DNA of 64,000 nt, taken from the NCBI RefSeq assembly GCF_028369105.1, contig NZ_JAQNDO010000001.1:1488001-1552000 (forward strand), written 5' to 3'. This document shows, piece after piece, positions 1-8,649 of the stretch; position 1 is the first letter of the stretch; each line of letters opens with the position of its first letter. The translations under genes were made by a program, and so were the position numbers. The notes under the pieces were generated by a model. It did no database searches and was not told the origin of the DNA. It saw nothing but the letters and a program-made list of their open reading frames with translations. The DNA comes from Polyangium mundeleinium. GTDB lineage: Bacteria; Myxococcota_A; Polyangia; Polyangiales; Polyangiaceae.

Positions 1-436
1 GCGGCTCCGTGTTCGCGATGCGCTCGATACGGCGGAGCACACGCTCTGCGGCAGGGCCGAGGTCCACGAGGTGGCTCACGCAGCGCTCGCTGGAGCCCGG
101 GGCCGCGTTCTTCTTCGTCTTGTCAAACAAGACGACCTCTTGACCATCGGTCCAGATGGCCACGTTCACGAGCTCGTGGAGCTCGGGGAACCCGTGGCCC
201 CGCTGCACGTAGCGCAAGGCTCCGACCATCGTCCGCACGCGGATGCCTGCCCTCAAGATCTCCCGCGCGAGCCGCAGCGCGAGCAGATCTCGGGCCGTGA
301 ACCGACGCGGCGAGCCGCGCCCCTGACCACCTCCGGCGCTGGGCTTCAAGAGCCCGCTCCGAAGAATCTCATCCAGCTTCTTATAACGCAGCCCGGAGAC
401 CCGGACCGCGTCGCCTGCCGTGAATGTAGTATCCAT
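1..436 (-). CDS. MerR-type HTH regulator, partial (3' end off the left edge)
   Basis: The minus strand is open from an ATG at 436 to base 1 with no stop, so the C-terminus lies outside the window. I translated about 145 codons by eye. The N-terminal half reads as a MerR-like winged helix: a tip segment (AGDAVRVSGLRYKKLDEIL), a wing containing GSPRRFTARDL, then LALRLAREILRAGIRVRTMV. The rest is a plausible helical and beta region with no effector domain recognised. An upstream in-frame ATG at 451 would add five residues; neither start has a strong ribosome site. It probably binds DNA as a regulator of the left element or of genes outside the window. Regulator class moderately sure; target unknown. 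Confidence 0.6.
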   Translation of the reverse strand, partial: MDTTFTAGDAVRVSGLRYKKLDEILRSGLLKPSAGGGQGRGSPRRFTARDLLALRLAREILRAGIRVRTMVGALRYVQRGHGFPELHELVNVAIWTDGQEVVLFDKTKKNAAPGSSERCVSHLVDLGPAAERVLRRIERIANTEP

Positions 437-986
437 GGCTTGGCATTCCATCACGTGGGATCCGAGAAAGGGAAGCGCACCCCCTTCTACAAGTCTTCAC
501 GGCACAACAAGAACTTGTACCGAGCGCACTAAACCCTTGGTTCCATGCTGAAAGAAGCAGAACGTGCTCAACAGTAGCTCAAGAAGCAAGTGACCACTTG
601 TTCTATTGAAATAACTACGTTCCGCGAAAAACCGTCGGCAGCACAGCTCGTCGCCTCGTTGCACGGAACCACAGCTTCCTGGGAAGGGGCGATGGTGAAC
701 TGGTCGAAGAACAAATTGTGGTATCCTTCTCCATTCTCGAGATGACGGCGATGGACGAGCAGGTTTTGCCGCAACAAAATCGGCCCACGCCCACGGCGAA
801 CGCGAAGAGTTTGTCCACGGGCCCGATGAGGGCGATATCTGGCGACCCGTCGACCCGGTCCAGTCGGCGCTTCTTTGGCGGCGCAGCATCGTGCAGCTCA
901 GCCAGGAAAGTACGAGTATCCCGTCCGGGCGTAGCAAGACGATGCGGCGGCAAACGGCTGTGCAGCACTCCGCTTGCGAGGATCCG
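437..986. other. 550-bp stretch without a supported gene
   Basis: This stretch is less GC-rich than its surroundings near 500-620. Several overlapping open frames on both strands are low in complexity or lack start signals. It probably holds the promoter of the leftward MerR-type gene. I see no tRNA, strong hairpin or repeat. Confidence 0.4.
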
Positions 987-1313
987 ATGAAGGCGCGGAA
1001 AGAAGCTGCCCGCACCCCACGCCCCGAGACCACGACGAGTTCAAGCCCTTGCACGCCCAAGACGCGCCGTCCGTCGACACGCAAGAACGCGGTGATTGCA
1101 TCTCCGCAGCCATTTGTGCCGGAATCAGGAGCCCCTGTTGTCTCCGCAGCCACCTCGGCCCTCGTGACGGATTCTCCGAACGCCGTCGAGCCCACCCGAT
1201 CGACGCGTTCGGTCTCCGAGAAGCCTCTCGACCCGCGCCTGCGCCCGTTCGCGCATGCGCTCGCCGACCTTTTGCTTTCCGATCTGTTGAAGTACCCTCC
1301 GGAGAAACCATGA
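987..1313 (+). CDS. Small protein with C-terminal ALADLL...YPP motif
   Basis: This predicted 108-residue protein is of unknown function. The ATG at 987 follows a GAGGATCC ribosome site. The first 80 residues are Ser/Thr/Pro/Arg-rich and probably disordered. The last 20 contain an amphipathic helix, HALADLLLSDLLKYPP. The same motif, KALADLLVADLISYPP, ends the small protein at 13403-13651, so the two belong to one family despite unlike N-termini. The shared helix suggests a docking or oligomerisation segment, which is an inference. The stop codon overlaps an ATG at 1310, but the frame opened there is not convincing. Real gene moderately sure, because the motif recurs in an independent locus. 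Confidence 0.55.
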   Translation: MKARKEAARTPRPETTTSSSPCTPKTRRPSTRKNAVIASPQPFVPESGAPVVSAATSALVTDSPNAVEPTRSTRSVSEKPLDPRLRPFAHALADLLLSDLLKYPPEKP

Positions 1314-1372
1314 GGCTCAGCCTAAAAATTGTCGTCCCACGCCGCTCGGGCCATGCTCCCGTGCGCCTGACC

Positions 1373-1401
1373 CGGGCGGGGGGCGAAAGACCGCCCGTTT
1401 T
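1373..1401 (+). terminator. GC hairpin followed by TTTT
   Basis: CGGGCGG (1373-1379) pairs with CCGCCCG (1391-1397) around an 11-nt loop, followed directly by four T. It lies about 60 bp after the small ALADLL gene and may end its transcript. The rest of 1314-1637 holds nothing I can support. Confidence 0.4.
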
Positions 1402-1637
1402 CGCTGGGCCAGCGCGCCCTTCCACGAGGGCCGGGCTCACGAGAACCCGTTATGTTGGGCGTGCGCCCGGTGACGCGCTTGGCCAATCCAGGCAAGTCAT
1501 CGGCCGAGGACGGCTACCGGGTGTCGCGTACGTTGAGCGCGCAGCCCCACGCCCCAGTCCTCCATAATGCAGGATGATGAGACGTGGGGCCGCTCATACG
1601 TGAGCCAGATCAACGCCAGGCGTAAGGCCGAGCGGAA

Positions 1638-2249
1638 CTACTGTTTATTGGACGGGCCTTTGATTCCGGGAAACGGGTTCCGCGGAAACGGACTCGCCGG
1701 GAAGCCTTCAAGATCGACGAGCAGCCCCGTAGACGCCAACCGTGCGCAGACCTCACGCACCAACTCGACCTTCTGGCCGGTCTTGCGGTCGCCCACCCAG
1801 AGGCGGTTCGGTGGTCCAGCGCCGAAAGCCTCGATATTCATATCATTGACGATGGCAGGCAGGAAGTCCGGATCGGACCAGATGCCCTCGGTTACTTCCG
1901 CCGCACCATGGATCGCGTCTAGGGCCATGTGCATTGCTTCAGCATGCAGCGTCTTGAGCCGAGACAGCTCGAGCGTCGTCGCTGGCGCGATGGGCTGCAG
2001 GTCGTCATCAAAAGCCACCCTCTTCTCACGGAACCACTCCGTGATGTATTGCGCCGCCACGGCGCAGGCTTTGATGTCCTGCTCGAAGCGGACATCACCC
2101 TCATCCATCGCCTGGCGAATACCGTCGATAGAATCGAAGAGGTGCTGCAACGCGTAGCCTGCACCGAAAGAAGCGACGAGCTCTTCGCGCGACCCTGCGT
2201 CGGAAATTCTGTTCGACGCGTTGCCTTCCGTTTCCTTGTCCTTAGTCAT
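1638..2249 (-). CDS. Hypothetical protein, about 203 aa
   Basis: No family recognised. I chose the ATG at 2249 because AAAGAGAGATAACC precedes it; a longer reading would start at 2288. The protein is acidic and mostly helical in its first two thirds (SFGAGYALQHLFDSIDG, RLKTLHAEAMHMALDAIHGA). A C-terminal part carries the segment NRLWVGDRKTGQKVELVREV. It has no signal peptide or membrane segment, so it is probably cytoplasmic. It lies on the same strand as the ParB-like operon but about 240 bp downstream, with no coupling seen. Coding is well supported by composition and its ribosome site; function unknown. Confidence 0.6.
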   Translation of the reverse strand: MTKDKETEGNASNRISDAGSREELVASFGAGYALQHLFDSIDGIRQAMDEGDVRFEQDIKACAVAAQYITEWFREKRVAFDDDLQPIAPATTLELSRLKTLHAEAMHMALDAIHGAAEVTEGIWSDPDFLPAIVNDMNIEAFGAGPPNRLWVGDRKTGQKVELVREVCARLASTGLLVDLEGFPASPFPRNPFPGIKGPSNKQ

Positions 2250-2487
2250 GTGGTTATCTCTCTTTGTTGTCGACGCCGTCGGCGTCATCTATGTTGTGTT
2301 TCCGCATTTCGCGGCCGAGTAGCTGAGTATTCGCGGGGCACTCGGCGCGGGAAGAGGCTCACGGACATCGTCGGACTGCCCAGGCAGTCACACGCCGAAC
2401 CCCAGAAGGGGAATGCAGCGTATGGCTGGCCCCGCCGCCTCTGGAGCGTGTGGAGTCGAAGCGACAGCCTTACCCAGCGGGATCGGC

Positions 2488-4614
2488 TTATCGATCGGTA
2501 GCCTCCTCGTGGAGCCTCAGCTCGCGATCGATCTCGGTGAGGAGCTCACGCAGGGTCGACACGAGATCGGCGTTCATCCTGCCCGGCTTCGAGCGTCTAA
2601 GCTTGTTTCGTACGTCGGCGAGCGCCCGAGGAATGCTCGCCACCTCCTGATCACCGATATCGGTCTCATCCGCGCCGGCGAGGCCCCCAGGGCGATAGGC
2701 AGGCATGCGGCGCACGCTCGCGGGGTCGATCGGCATCATGGGCTCCGGCCGCTCGTCGAGGCGGACAGTCGAATCCTCGCCTTGGGTCGGGAGCGCCGCC
2801 GCGCCGGCAGGAGGCTGGTCGGGCTGCTCGACCACTGCCTTCGCGGTATCGGACGTGGTATCCTGGGTCGGCAACGTACCCTCTCCGCAGCTCTTCGTAT
2901 CCTGGGTCACGGAGGCGCTCTGGGTGGCAGTGCGCTGGAGCATGCCAGCGGCCCGCTTCACGCTTCTGGTGCGCCCCTCGGCAAGCAGCCGCGCGACGGC
3001 AGCCTGCTGATCCCGCGGAAGGCGGGTGAGCTCCATGAGCTTCACCTTCTCGTCCGCGAGCGCTGTACCCCGGATGAGCTCGGCCGCATCGGCGGCCAGA
3101 TTCCTTGCGATCCTGATCTCCTCCTGCACGGTCCGCTCGGACGTGCCGAGCTTGGCTGCTGCATCCGCGGCAAAGGCCGGTGCGAGCGAAATGATTTCGG
3201 TTGCACCGCCGGCCGCTGCCTTGGCGCGCCCGCCCCGGGCGTGCTGCCGTGCCTCCGGGTGGAGCGCCTCATAGAGTTCCTTCCGCCGGGCGAGGAGCTG
3301 GCCGCGCTCGAGCACGGAGAACCGGCGACGAACCAGGTTCTCATCGATTTTGGCCAGCTCCCGGTCGACGGCGCCCCACGTCTCGATGTGAGCCTCGATC
3401 TGCGGGTACCCCAGCTCGACGTAAGCGGCGACCCTGTTTCTTCCGGCGACGAGATCGCCATAAGGGGTGAGGATGATCGGATTCAACAGCCCCAGATCGG
3501 AGATCGACGTCACGAGATGGCGGACGACATCAGGGTCGGGTTGCCGGTTCGGCGGGATGACGATGTCCCGGATGGCCACCATGCGTACGCTAACGCCCGG
3601 CGGCAGGGGTTCGCTGGGCACGCGCAGGCTTCGCGGCGACCCGTGATATGCTGCGGCGCCCACACCATCCTGAGGCATCTCAGGCTCCGGCATGGCAGCG
3701 GGACCGCTCGCCGTGGGGGACTTACCCTCGATGTTCATCGCCGCATCTCCCGCGTCCTGCTCCTCCGCATCACGAGGACGTGCCCGCCGTCGCCCGCTGC
3801 TCGGCACCTCGTCCCATGTCCGGCCGTCCAGGTCGCGCCCCGACTTCTTCTTGCCGAGCCGGACCAAGACCTGCTCCTCGCCGACGGCATCGGGCACCGT
3901 GATGAACGAGTGCGTAAGCACCCCGGCCTCGGTGATGCCCCATGTGCCCCACTGCTTGAAGAAGAAGGCGACTCCGGCCCGCACGCATTGATCACGCAGG
4001 GTCCGCGCCCAGGCGGGCTCCATGGGCCGCGCGCCGTGCCCGCTCTCGCCCCCGACGATCACCCAGTCGATCTCGCCGAGCCACGGGCCGAGCTTGATCT
4101 CGTCGAGCAGCGGCTCGCAGGACAGGAATCGTACGACGGCCGGATGCTTGATCAGCTCGGGGATACGCTTCGCCGCCAACTCGGCGTTTTCGACCGTCGT
4201 GCCGAGCCAAACGTTCGGGGGCCATTTCTCGCCCCAGGGGACCATCGCGCCGACGTTCTCCGGCCTCTTCGTCAGGAGCAGCCAGTCGAGCCACGGCGTC
4301 TCCGCGATGAGCTTCCATAGCCGCTCCCGGTGCGGCACGAGATCCTCGCGGTCCTCGAAGACATCGGCCATCGAGGCGCAGAACACGCGCTTGCGCTGCC
4401 CCTCGTGCGCTGCGTCGCGGTTCCATGCGAGCGGCTCCCGCCAGTGCTGCTCCTCGAACGAGCGGCGGGTGGCATCCTTCCCCCAGACCTCGTGCCCCCA
4501 CCGCTCCGCCGACGCCGCTGCATAGCAGTACTTGCAGCCCGGCGAGATCTTCGTACAGCCCCACCACGGGTTGAATGTGTGGTGCGTCCACTCGATCGCC
4601 GAGCCTTTACCCAC
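2488..4614 (-). CDS. DUF5131 (phage Gp37/Gp68-type) protein fused to a ParB-like domain
   Basis: I place the start at GTG 4614, which overlaps the stop of the upstream ParB-like gene, giving about 708 residues. The N-terminal 290 residues match the phage Gp37/Gp68 (DUF5131) family: AIEWTHHTFNPWWGC, then cysteines C20, C27 and C30 in WGCTKISPGCKYCY. This Cys arrangement resembles metal or radical-SAM-type sites, but the reaction is not known to me. From about residue 345 a ParB/sulfiredoxin-type domain follows (VRMVAIRDIVIPPNRQPDPD, then GDLVAGRNRVAAYVELG), with helical DNA-binding-like sequence behind it. An internal ATG at 3738 with GGAG in front could also give a free ParB part. The two domains are usually separate proteins, so the fusion is notable. 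Confidence 0.75.
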   Translation of the reverse strand: MGKGSAIEWTHHTFNPWWGCTKISPGCKYCYAAASAERWGHEVWGKDATRRSFEEQHWREPLAWNRDAAHEGQRKRVFCASMADVFEDREDLVPHRERLWKLIAETPWLDWLLLTKRPENVGAMVPWGEKWPPNVWLGTTVENAELAAKRIPELIKHPAVVRFLSCEPLLDEIKLGPWLGEIDWVIVGGESGHGARPMEPAWARTLRDQCVRAGVAFFFKQWGTWGITEAGVLTHSFITVPDAVGEEQVLVRLGKKKSGRDLDGRTWDEVPSSGRRRARPRDAEEQDAGDAAMNIEGKSPTASGPAAMPEPEMPQDGVGAAAYHGSPRSLRVPSEPLPPGVSVRMVAIRDIVIPPNRQPDPDVVRHLVTSISDLGLLNPIILTPYGDLVAGRNRVAAYVELGYPQIEAHIETWGAVDRELAKIDENLVRRRFSVLERGQLLARRKELYEALHPEARQHARGGRAKAAAGGATEIISLAPAFAADAAAKLGTSERTVQEEIRIARNLAADAAELIRGTALADEKVKLMELTRLPRDQQAAVARLLAEGRTRSVKRAAGMLQRTATQSASVTQDTKSCGEGTLPTQDTTSDTAKAVVEQPDQPPAGAAALPTQGEDSTVRLDERPEPMMPIDPASVRRMPAYRPGGLAGADETDIGDQEVASIPRALADVRNKLRRSKPGRMNADLVSTLRELLTEIDRELRLHEEATDR

Positions 4615-6415
4615 GGGCCACCTCGATCGGCTGGCCAGCACGCGCCTGAAAACGGGCCGCGAGGATCTGCTGGATCTGCGAGAGCCACTGCTCGATCCGC
4701 CGCGCATCCGTGGGGCTGAGCTCGCCCTGCTTCAAGTTGCGGAGCGCGGTCTCGAGGTTGTGCATGGCCACGGTGACGGGGTGCTGATCGAGACGGCCGG
4801 CATCGCGCGAGCCAAAGGGAGCGGGAGAAGGAGAAGCACTCTCCGGCGGCTCTTCTTCACCGTTTTGGAGCTCCGGTTTCGTGGCGGTCTCCGCCTGGCC
4901 GGCGTCGCTCTCTGCCGCCGGGGCGCAAGCTCGCGCGTCATCGGCTGCGCGCCCCCGCACGGCCTCGCGGATCACGTCGACAGCCGCCTCACCTTGGCGG
5001 ATCCGTGCGAGGATGCGCTCCCGCGTGAGAGCATCCAGCTTCACGGCCTGGGCGACCTCGGCGCGCGTCATCTTGGCGTCGCGCGTGAGTACGGCGTTTT
5101 TGATCGCCGTCCCGTACGTCGCGGCGAGCTGATCGAGCAGCCTGGCGAACTGAGCATCGCGCTCGATCGTGCGGCTGCCCACCCTATAGATCTCGGCTAG
5201 CCGCTCCGACATCTTCTCGCCACCCTGGCGAGAAGTATCGAGGTCGGTGCGGGCCCCCTGCCGCTTCTCCAAGTTGTAGATGCGACCGCGCAGGTACGCC
5301 TGCGCCTCGGGCGTGAGGTTCCGTCGGCCGAGCTGGTTCTCGATGACCCATAGGATGGCGGACGTCCGGTCCGGGAACTCGAGGATCTTCTTCTCGTAGA
5401 AGATGCGGTGGGCTCGGCAGATCGCGCGCCGGGTGTGGCCATCAAGGAGAACCTGACGCGGACCATCTTGCCAGACGACGAGCGGAGCCACGCAGCCGTG
5501 GGCGCGCAGGTCCTGCTCGAGCAGGGCGTACTCCTCGTTCGACTCGCGCGGGAGCAGCGCTTCGATCTCGGGGTCGGTCGTGATCCCGTCGTCGGGGAGC
5601 TCGACTGAAGCGTCCGCGCCTGCATGGGCGGCGTGTCTGCCTTGCTCGCGGCGGTTGTGAGCTAGGACGTCCCCGATGTGACGCGCCGGTGCAGAGCAGC
5701 CGGTGCAGGCGAGGTGCTCGAAAGGGGGGCGCCGTTCGCCGCAGCGCTCGCAGTACAGCCCGCCAGCGGCCAGCTTCTCATCCAGGCCGGCCAGCGAGAC
5801 CACGAGCTGGCCGCCGAGGATGAAGGGCTCGTCGCACACGCCGCAGACCCACGCCTCGGTGCGAACGCCGGGGGTGCCACATGTCGCGCAGCGCGCCGCC
5901 GGCGCCGGGGCGTGCATCGCGATCGACCGCTCCGCCGTATTGGTGGTGCGGGAGCTGATCGGCTCCGCCATGCTGGGCCCCGACCGTCGAGACCTTCGAC
6001 GAGACGACGATCGACGCTCGCGAGGCCGTGTAGGCAGAGCCGGAAGCGGTGGCGGCTGATCTACGGCCGGGGTTGCGGCGGGGGGAGTCGCCCCTGTGCC
6101 TGGAGAGGCGCCGGGGATGACGGGGCCTCCCTCGGCATCGTACTTCTCGGTGCCGGGCGTGGTCGTTGGAGCTGCGTCTGTCACCGACTCGGTTGGCGGT
6201 ACGGCCATGGCCGGCTGCGCCGTCGTGAACGGGCCCGCGATGCCGATCGCGTCCTTGTCCCCGGTCACCATGCTCGGCCCCCCGACGGTGGGCGTGGTCG
6301 GCGTGGCCACGAGCATCTGAAGAAGCTCGGCGACGAGCGGCCAGTAGAACTCGGGCACGTACGCCGTCCCGAACTTGACGACGTTGGCCTCCATCGCGCG
6401 GATGGAGGTGCTCAT
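4607..6415 (-). CDS. ParB-like N-terminal domain protein with zinc-ribbon region
   Basis: This 602-residue protein has three parts. Residues 1-170 are low-complexity Pro/Thr-rich. Residues about 175-240 hold paired cysteines (CATCGTPG, CGVCDEP, YCERCGE, CTGC) that look like zinc ribbons. A ParB-type domain covers about 287-400, with LLPRESNEEYALLEQDLRAH, VLLDGHTRRAICRAH and a helical region after WVIENQLGRRNLTPEA. Such proteins occur on plasmids and integrative elements, where they act in partition or regulation by binding DNA. The ATG at 6415 overlaps the stop of the XRE gene, so the two are translationally coupled. The C-terminal end overlaps the start of the DUF5131-ParB gene. Role on this element is inferred. 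Confidence 0.8.
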   Translation of the reverse strand: MSTSIRAMEANVVKFGTAYVPEFYWPLVAELLQMLVATPTTPTVGGPSMVTGDKDAIGIAGPFTTAQPAMAVPPTESVTDAAPTTTPGTEKYDAEGGPVIPGASPGTGATPPAATPAVDQPPPLPALPTRPRERRSSSRRRSRRSGPSMAEPISSRTTNTAERSIAMHAPAPAARCATCGTPGVRTEAWVCGVCDEPFILGGQLVVSLAGLDEKLAAGGLYCERCGERRPPFEHLACTGCSAPARHIGDVLAHNRREQGRHAAHAGADASVELPDDGITTDPEIEALLPRESNEEYALLEQDLRAHGCVAPLVVWQDGPRQVLLDGHTRRAICRAHRIFYEKKILEFPDRTSAILWVIENQLGRRNLTPEAQAYLRGRIYNLEKRQGARTDLDTSRQGGEKMSERLAEIYRVGSRTIERDAQFARLLDQLAATYGTAIKNAVLTRDAKMTRAEVAQAVKLDALTRERILARIRQGEAAVDVIREAVRGRAADDARACAPAAESDAGQAETATKPELQNGEEEPPESASPSPAPFGSRDAGRLDQHPVTVAMHNLETALRNLKQGELSPTDARRIEQWLSQIQQILAARFQARAGQPIEVARG

Positions 6416-6627
6416 CGTGAGCCTCCTGCCGCGGGAGTGGCATCAGCGAAGAGCTCCTCGACCGGCGTCTCGAGCAACTGCGCCAGCCGCTTCTTTTCGT
6501 CGTCGGTCGCCGCCAGCCGGCCGCAAATGATGCGGGACATCCGGGTGTCGGTGATGCCCAGCAGACGCGCCGCATCGTATTGGCGAACCCCCCGGCGCAT
6601 GAGCGCCATCTTGAGAGCAAGCAGCAC
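6412..6627 (-). CDS. Small XRE-family HTH regulator
   Basis: The GTG at 6627 is preceded at the right distance by GGAGG (6633-6637), so I prefer it to the GTG at 6648; the protein is about 71 residues. It is almost entirely one Cro/C1-type helix-turn-helix (RQYDAARLLGITDTRMSRII), then helices reading KKRLAQLLETPVEELF. It ends in ATGA overlap with the ParB-like gene. It likely represses or tunes this operon. The domain assignment is firm; the operator was not identified. Confidence 0.8.
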   Translation of the reverse strand: MLLALKMALMRRGVRQYDAARLLGITDTRMSRIICGRLAATDDEKKRLAQLLETPVEELFADATPAAGGSR

Positions 6628-6665
6628 GCTGACCTCCTGGCCCTGCACGAGGCAGGCGCATGAGG

Positions 6666-7538
6666 TCAGGACGTTCGAGGCTTCGCACTACCGCTTGCGG
6701 CGGCGACGTCGCAGCCGTCACGGAGCATCTGTACGAGGGCCTCGTACTGGTCGCGTGGGATGACTTTCCCCGCGCTAATCGCGCGTTCAGCCTCCCAGCC
6801 AAGCTCCTCTTCGATGGCCAGGATGAGACTGAGCGCCTGCTCGAGCGGCACGCCTGCCTCGCGCGCGGCGGCCTCGATCGTACGACCACCTTTTGGGGCT
6901 CGCCGCCGGCCCAGGAAACGCTCGATGATCCTCTCGTCGTGTCCAGGGCGGAACGCGTAGCTGGTGCTGCCGAGCAGGCGCCGCGGCGCAAGCTCCCCCG
7001 CCTCACGCGCTCTCTTTACGGCGTTTCGGACGCTGCTCTCCGGGACCCTCAAGTTTTCTGCCACCTGTGTCAACGTAAGAAATTCTCCCGTCGGATCTCT
7101 ATGTTGGCGACGCGCCTCCTTCTCGTCTGCGATGTCCACAAGCGACTTTCGCGATGGTGGCGTTCCGGGCTGCGCCCGCCGTCTCTCCTCGTGCTTCCAT
7201 CGGCGGAGCGTACCGGCACTTCGCTTGATTTCTTGACCCCCGGTGGTGCCCAGCGTCGCGGGGCCAGCGATCTTTGCCCGAAGATCTCGGGCGGCATTCT
7301 TGAATGCCCCGACGTAGCGCTCCAGGGCCCTGGCTTCTTCACCGCCGGGCGAATAGGCAAGTAAGCGCTTCTGTAGTCCGTCGACGTCATCGAAAACGTA
7401 GTTAAGGGTCTCGTATACGAGCAGTTCATCTCGCTTTTTGCTCATGGCGGAGATGACGCGCTCCACGAATGCCTGCACATCGGGCTTTACCGCTGGTTCG
7501 GATGGAGAAGCGTCAGGAAGACTTCCGCCTCGATCCAA
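6666..7538 (-). CDS. HTH-containing hypothetical protein
   Basis: This 290-residue protein starts at TTG 7538, chosen because a near-perfect AGGAGG lies four to five bases upstream; ATG 7445 is the next alternative. The N-terminal half is helical and basic. Around residues 150-180 there is a putative winged helix-turn-helix (LTLTQVAENLRVPESSVRNA). A further helical domain follows with the segment GGRTIEAAAREAGVPLEQAL, which could be a second HTH. It overlaps the 3' end of the upstream gene by 52 bp and lies 38 bp before the XRE gene, so it belongs to the same operon. Probably a DNA-binding regulatory or replication-type protein of the element. Confidence 0.65.
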   Translation of the reverse strand: MDRGGSLPDASPSEPAVKPDVQAFVERVISAMSKKRDELLVYETLNYVFDDVDGLQKRLLAYSPGGEEARALERYVGAFKNAARDLRAKIAGPATLGTTGGQEIKRSAGTLRRWKHEERRRAQPGTPPSRKSLVDIADEKEARRQHRDPTGEFLTLTQVAENLRVPESSVRNAVKRAREAGELAPRRLLGSTSYAFRPGHDERIIERFLGRRRAPKGGRTIEAAAREAGVPLEQALSLILAIEEELGWEAERAISAGKVIPRDQYEALVQMLRDGCDVAAASGSAKPRTS

Positions 7539-8023
7539 TACGCCTCCTCTCGCGCGGCCTTCTCCTCGGGCGGCAACGACGTGTCCTCGCGTAGTTCAAG
7601 CACCTTCACGAGGAACGCCACGGCCGGCCACCCATCCCGCACGAGCGCCCAGTCATCGCCAAAGCGAGCGCGCAACGTCTCCTCGTCCGGCACGTAGCGC
7701 TTTGTCCCTCGCTTCGCTTTCAATCGCTCGGCCACGAACGCGTCGTAGAAGGGGTGGAGCTTCAGGCCGAGTTCCACGAAGTGCCCACGGGCCCGAGCAA
7801 GCTCGAAGAAATGGAGCCCGTCGTCGATCTCCCCTGCCAGGACGCGGGCGATCTCACGAGGGCGCAGCGTTTCAAGCACACCGAGGTCATCCTCGGCCTT
7901 GATGCGCGTGGTGAGGCGCTTGCGGACGCTGCGGATGGCCTCCTCGTTGCGTTCCTGCTCGTCCTCTTCGAGCGCTGCCAGGGCGGCCGTGAGTTCCGGA
8001 TCGGGATGGCAAGTGCTGCCCAT
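7487..8023 (-). CDS. Hypothetical protein, first gene of the leftward operon
   Basis: This 178-residue soluble, strongly helical and charged protein belongs to no family I know. It starts at ATG 8023 and diverges from the excisionase-like gene, so both promoters must lie in 8024-8073. Charged helices (TAALAALEEDEQERNEEAIR) are followed by a compact region with FELARARGHFVELGLKLHPF and an acidic C-terminal helix (REDTSLPPEEKAAREEAYW). Its 3' end overlaps the next gene, suggesting co-expression with the HTH and ParB-like proteins. Coding is well supported by the operon layout; function unknown. Confidence 0.6.
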   Translation of the reverse strand: MGSTCHPDPELTAALAALEEDEQERNEEAIRSVRKRLTTRIKAEDDLGVLETLRPREIARVLAGEIDDGLHFFELARARGHFVELGLKLHPFYDAFVAERLKAKRGTKRYVPDEETLRARFGDDWALVRDGWPAVAFLVKVLELREDTSLPPEEKAAREEAYWIEAEVFLTLLHPNQR

Positions 8024-8051
8024 GTGCGAAGCCTAGAACGTCCAGAATGAT

Positions 8052-8069
8052 GCCGCCACTGGAGGCGGC
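8052..8069 (+). promoter_or_regulatory. Hairpin overlapping the ribosome site of the excisionase-like gene
   Basis: GCCGCC (8052-8057) pairs with GGCGGC (8064-8069) around ACTGGA. The ribosome site GGAGG (8061-8065), eight bases before ATG 8074, lies partly inside the stem, so folding could limit translation. Confidence 0.35.
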
Positions 8070-8073
8070 TGGG

Positions 8074-8649
8074 ATGTCTTCGCATCGCGCGTCAGCACCA
8101 GACCGTCCGCTGGACCCACAGGCACTCGAACTCGGCCCGGGCTTATCTGCGCAGACCGATCCTGGCCGCGCGCAGAACAAGGCGCCCCCAAGGGATAAGA
8201 AGCCTGGACGGCCCACCGCGCCCACGGAAGGCCTCCCGAACCTTTTCCCAGTAGCAGAGGTGGCCGCCGTTCTCGGCGTGTCCACGCGGACGGTGCGCCG
8301 CCTGATCAAGGCTGGCGAGCTCGTCGCCTACCGGATCAACCGACAAGTCCGCGTCGACGCCGAAAGCGTGACGCGCCTGCTCGAGGCTTCCCGCATTGGA
8401 GCCTCGTTCCGAGACCCCGCATGGCGAAACGCAAGTATATCCTCGGCCAGCCGCATCTCCTCCGACGCCGAGGCAAGAAGAAGCTCTGGACCGGCTGGAT
8501 CGAGGGCCGCGAGGTCGCGCTCGGGACCGCCGACCGAGTCGAGGCCCAGCGACGGCTCGACGAACTCGTCGCCCAGGCACGACGCGACCCTGCCGCAAAG
8601 CGCGGCGGAGCTGCGAGAGGCCCTTCGGAAGCTCCAGCGCCGCTCCTGA
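8074..8649 (+). CDS. Excisionase-type HTH protein (overlaps integrase)
   Basis: ATG 8074 follows GGAGG at 8061-8065. Residues about 55-110 form an excisionase/MerR-like HTH: NLFPVAEVAAVLGVSTRTVR, then RLIKAGELVAYRINR and VRVDAESVTRLLEA. Proteins of this kind bend att DNA and steer an integrase towards excision. The frame stays open for 229 bp past the integrase start, giving a Ser/Arg-rich tail out of frame with the integrase. That tail may be real overlap or a by-product of high GC. The pairing with the next gene is typical of an integration module. Domain firm; the C-terminal end uncertain. Confidence 0.7.
   Translation: MSSHRASAPDRPLDPQALELGPGLSAQTDPGRAQNKAPPRDKKPGRPTAPTEGLPNLFPVAEVAAVLGVSTRTVRRLIKAGELVAYRINRQVRVDAESVTRLLEASRIGASFRDPAWRNASISSASRISSDAEARRSSGPAGSRAARSRSGPPTESRPSDGSTNSSPRHDATLPQSAAELREALRKLQRRS

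Noticed and set aside
71-532. Rightward open frame of 153 codons
   Set aside because: It lies opposite the MerR-type gene, which has clear HTH sequence on the other strand; the rightward translation shows no domain.
615-968. Leftward open frame of 117 codons
   Set aside because: Some stretches look protein-like, but there is no ribosome site, no recognised domain, and frames on the other strand are equally open.
1310-1567. Frame overlapping the ALADLL gene stop by ATGA
   Set aside because: The overlap is attractive, but the translation is Arg/Gly/Pro-rich without structure, and a hairpin with T-run falls inside it.
2413-4320. Very long rightward open frame
   Set aside because: It mirrors the DUF5131-ParB gene; high GC keeps the opposite frame free of stops, and its translation has no domain.
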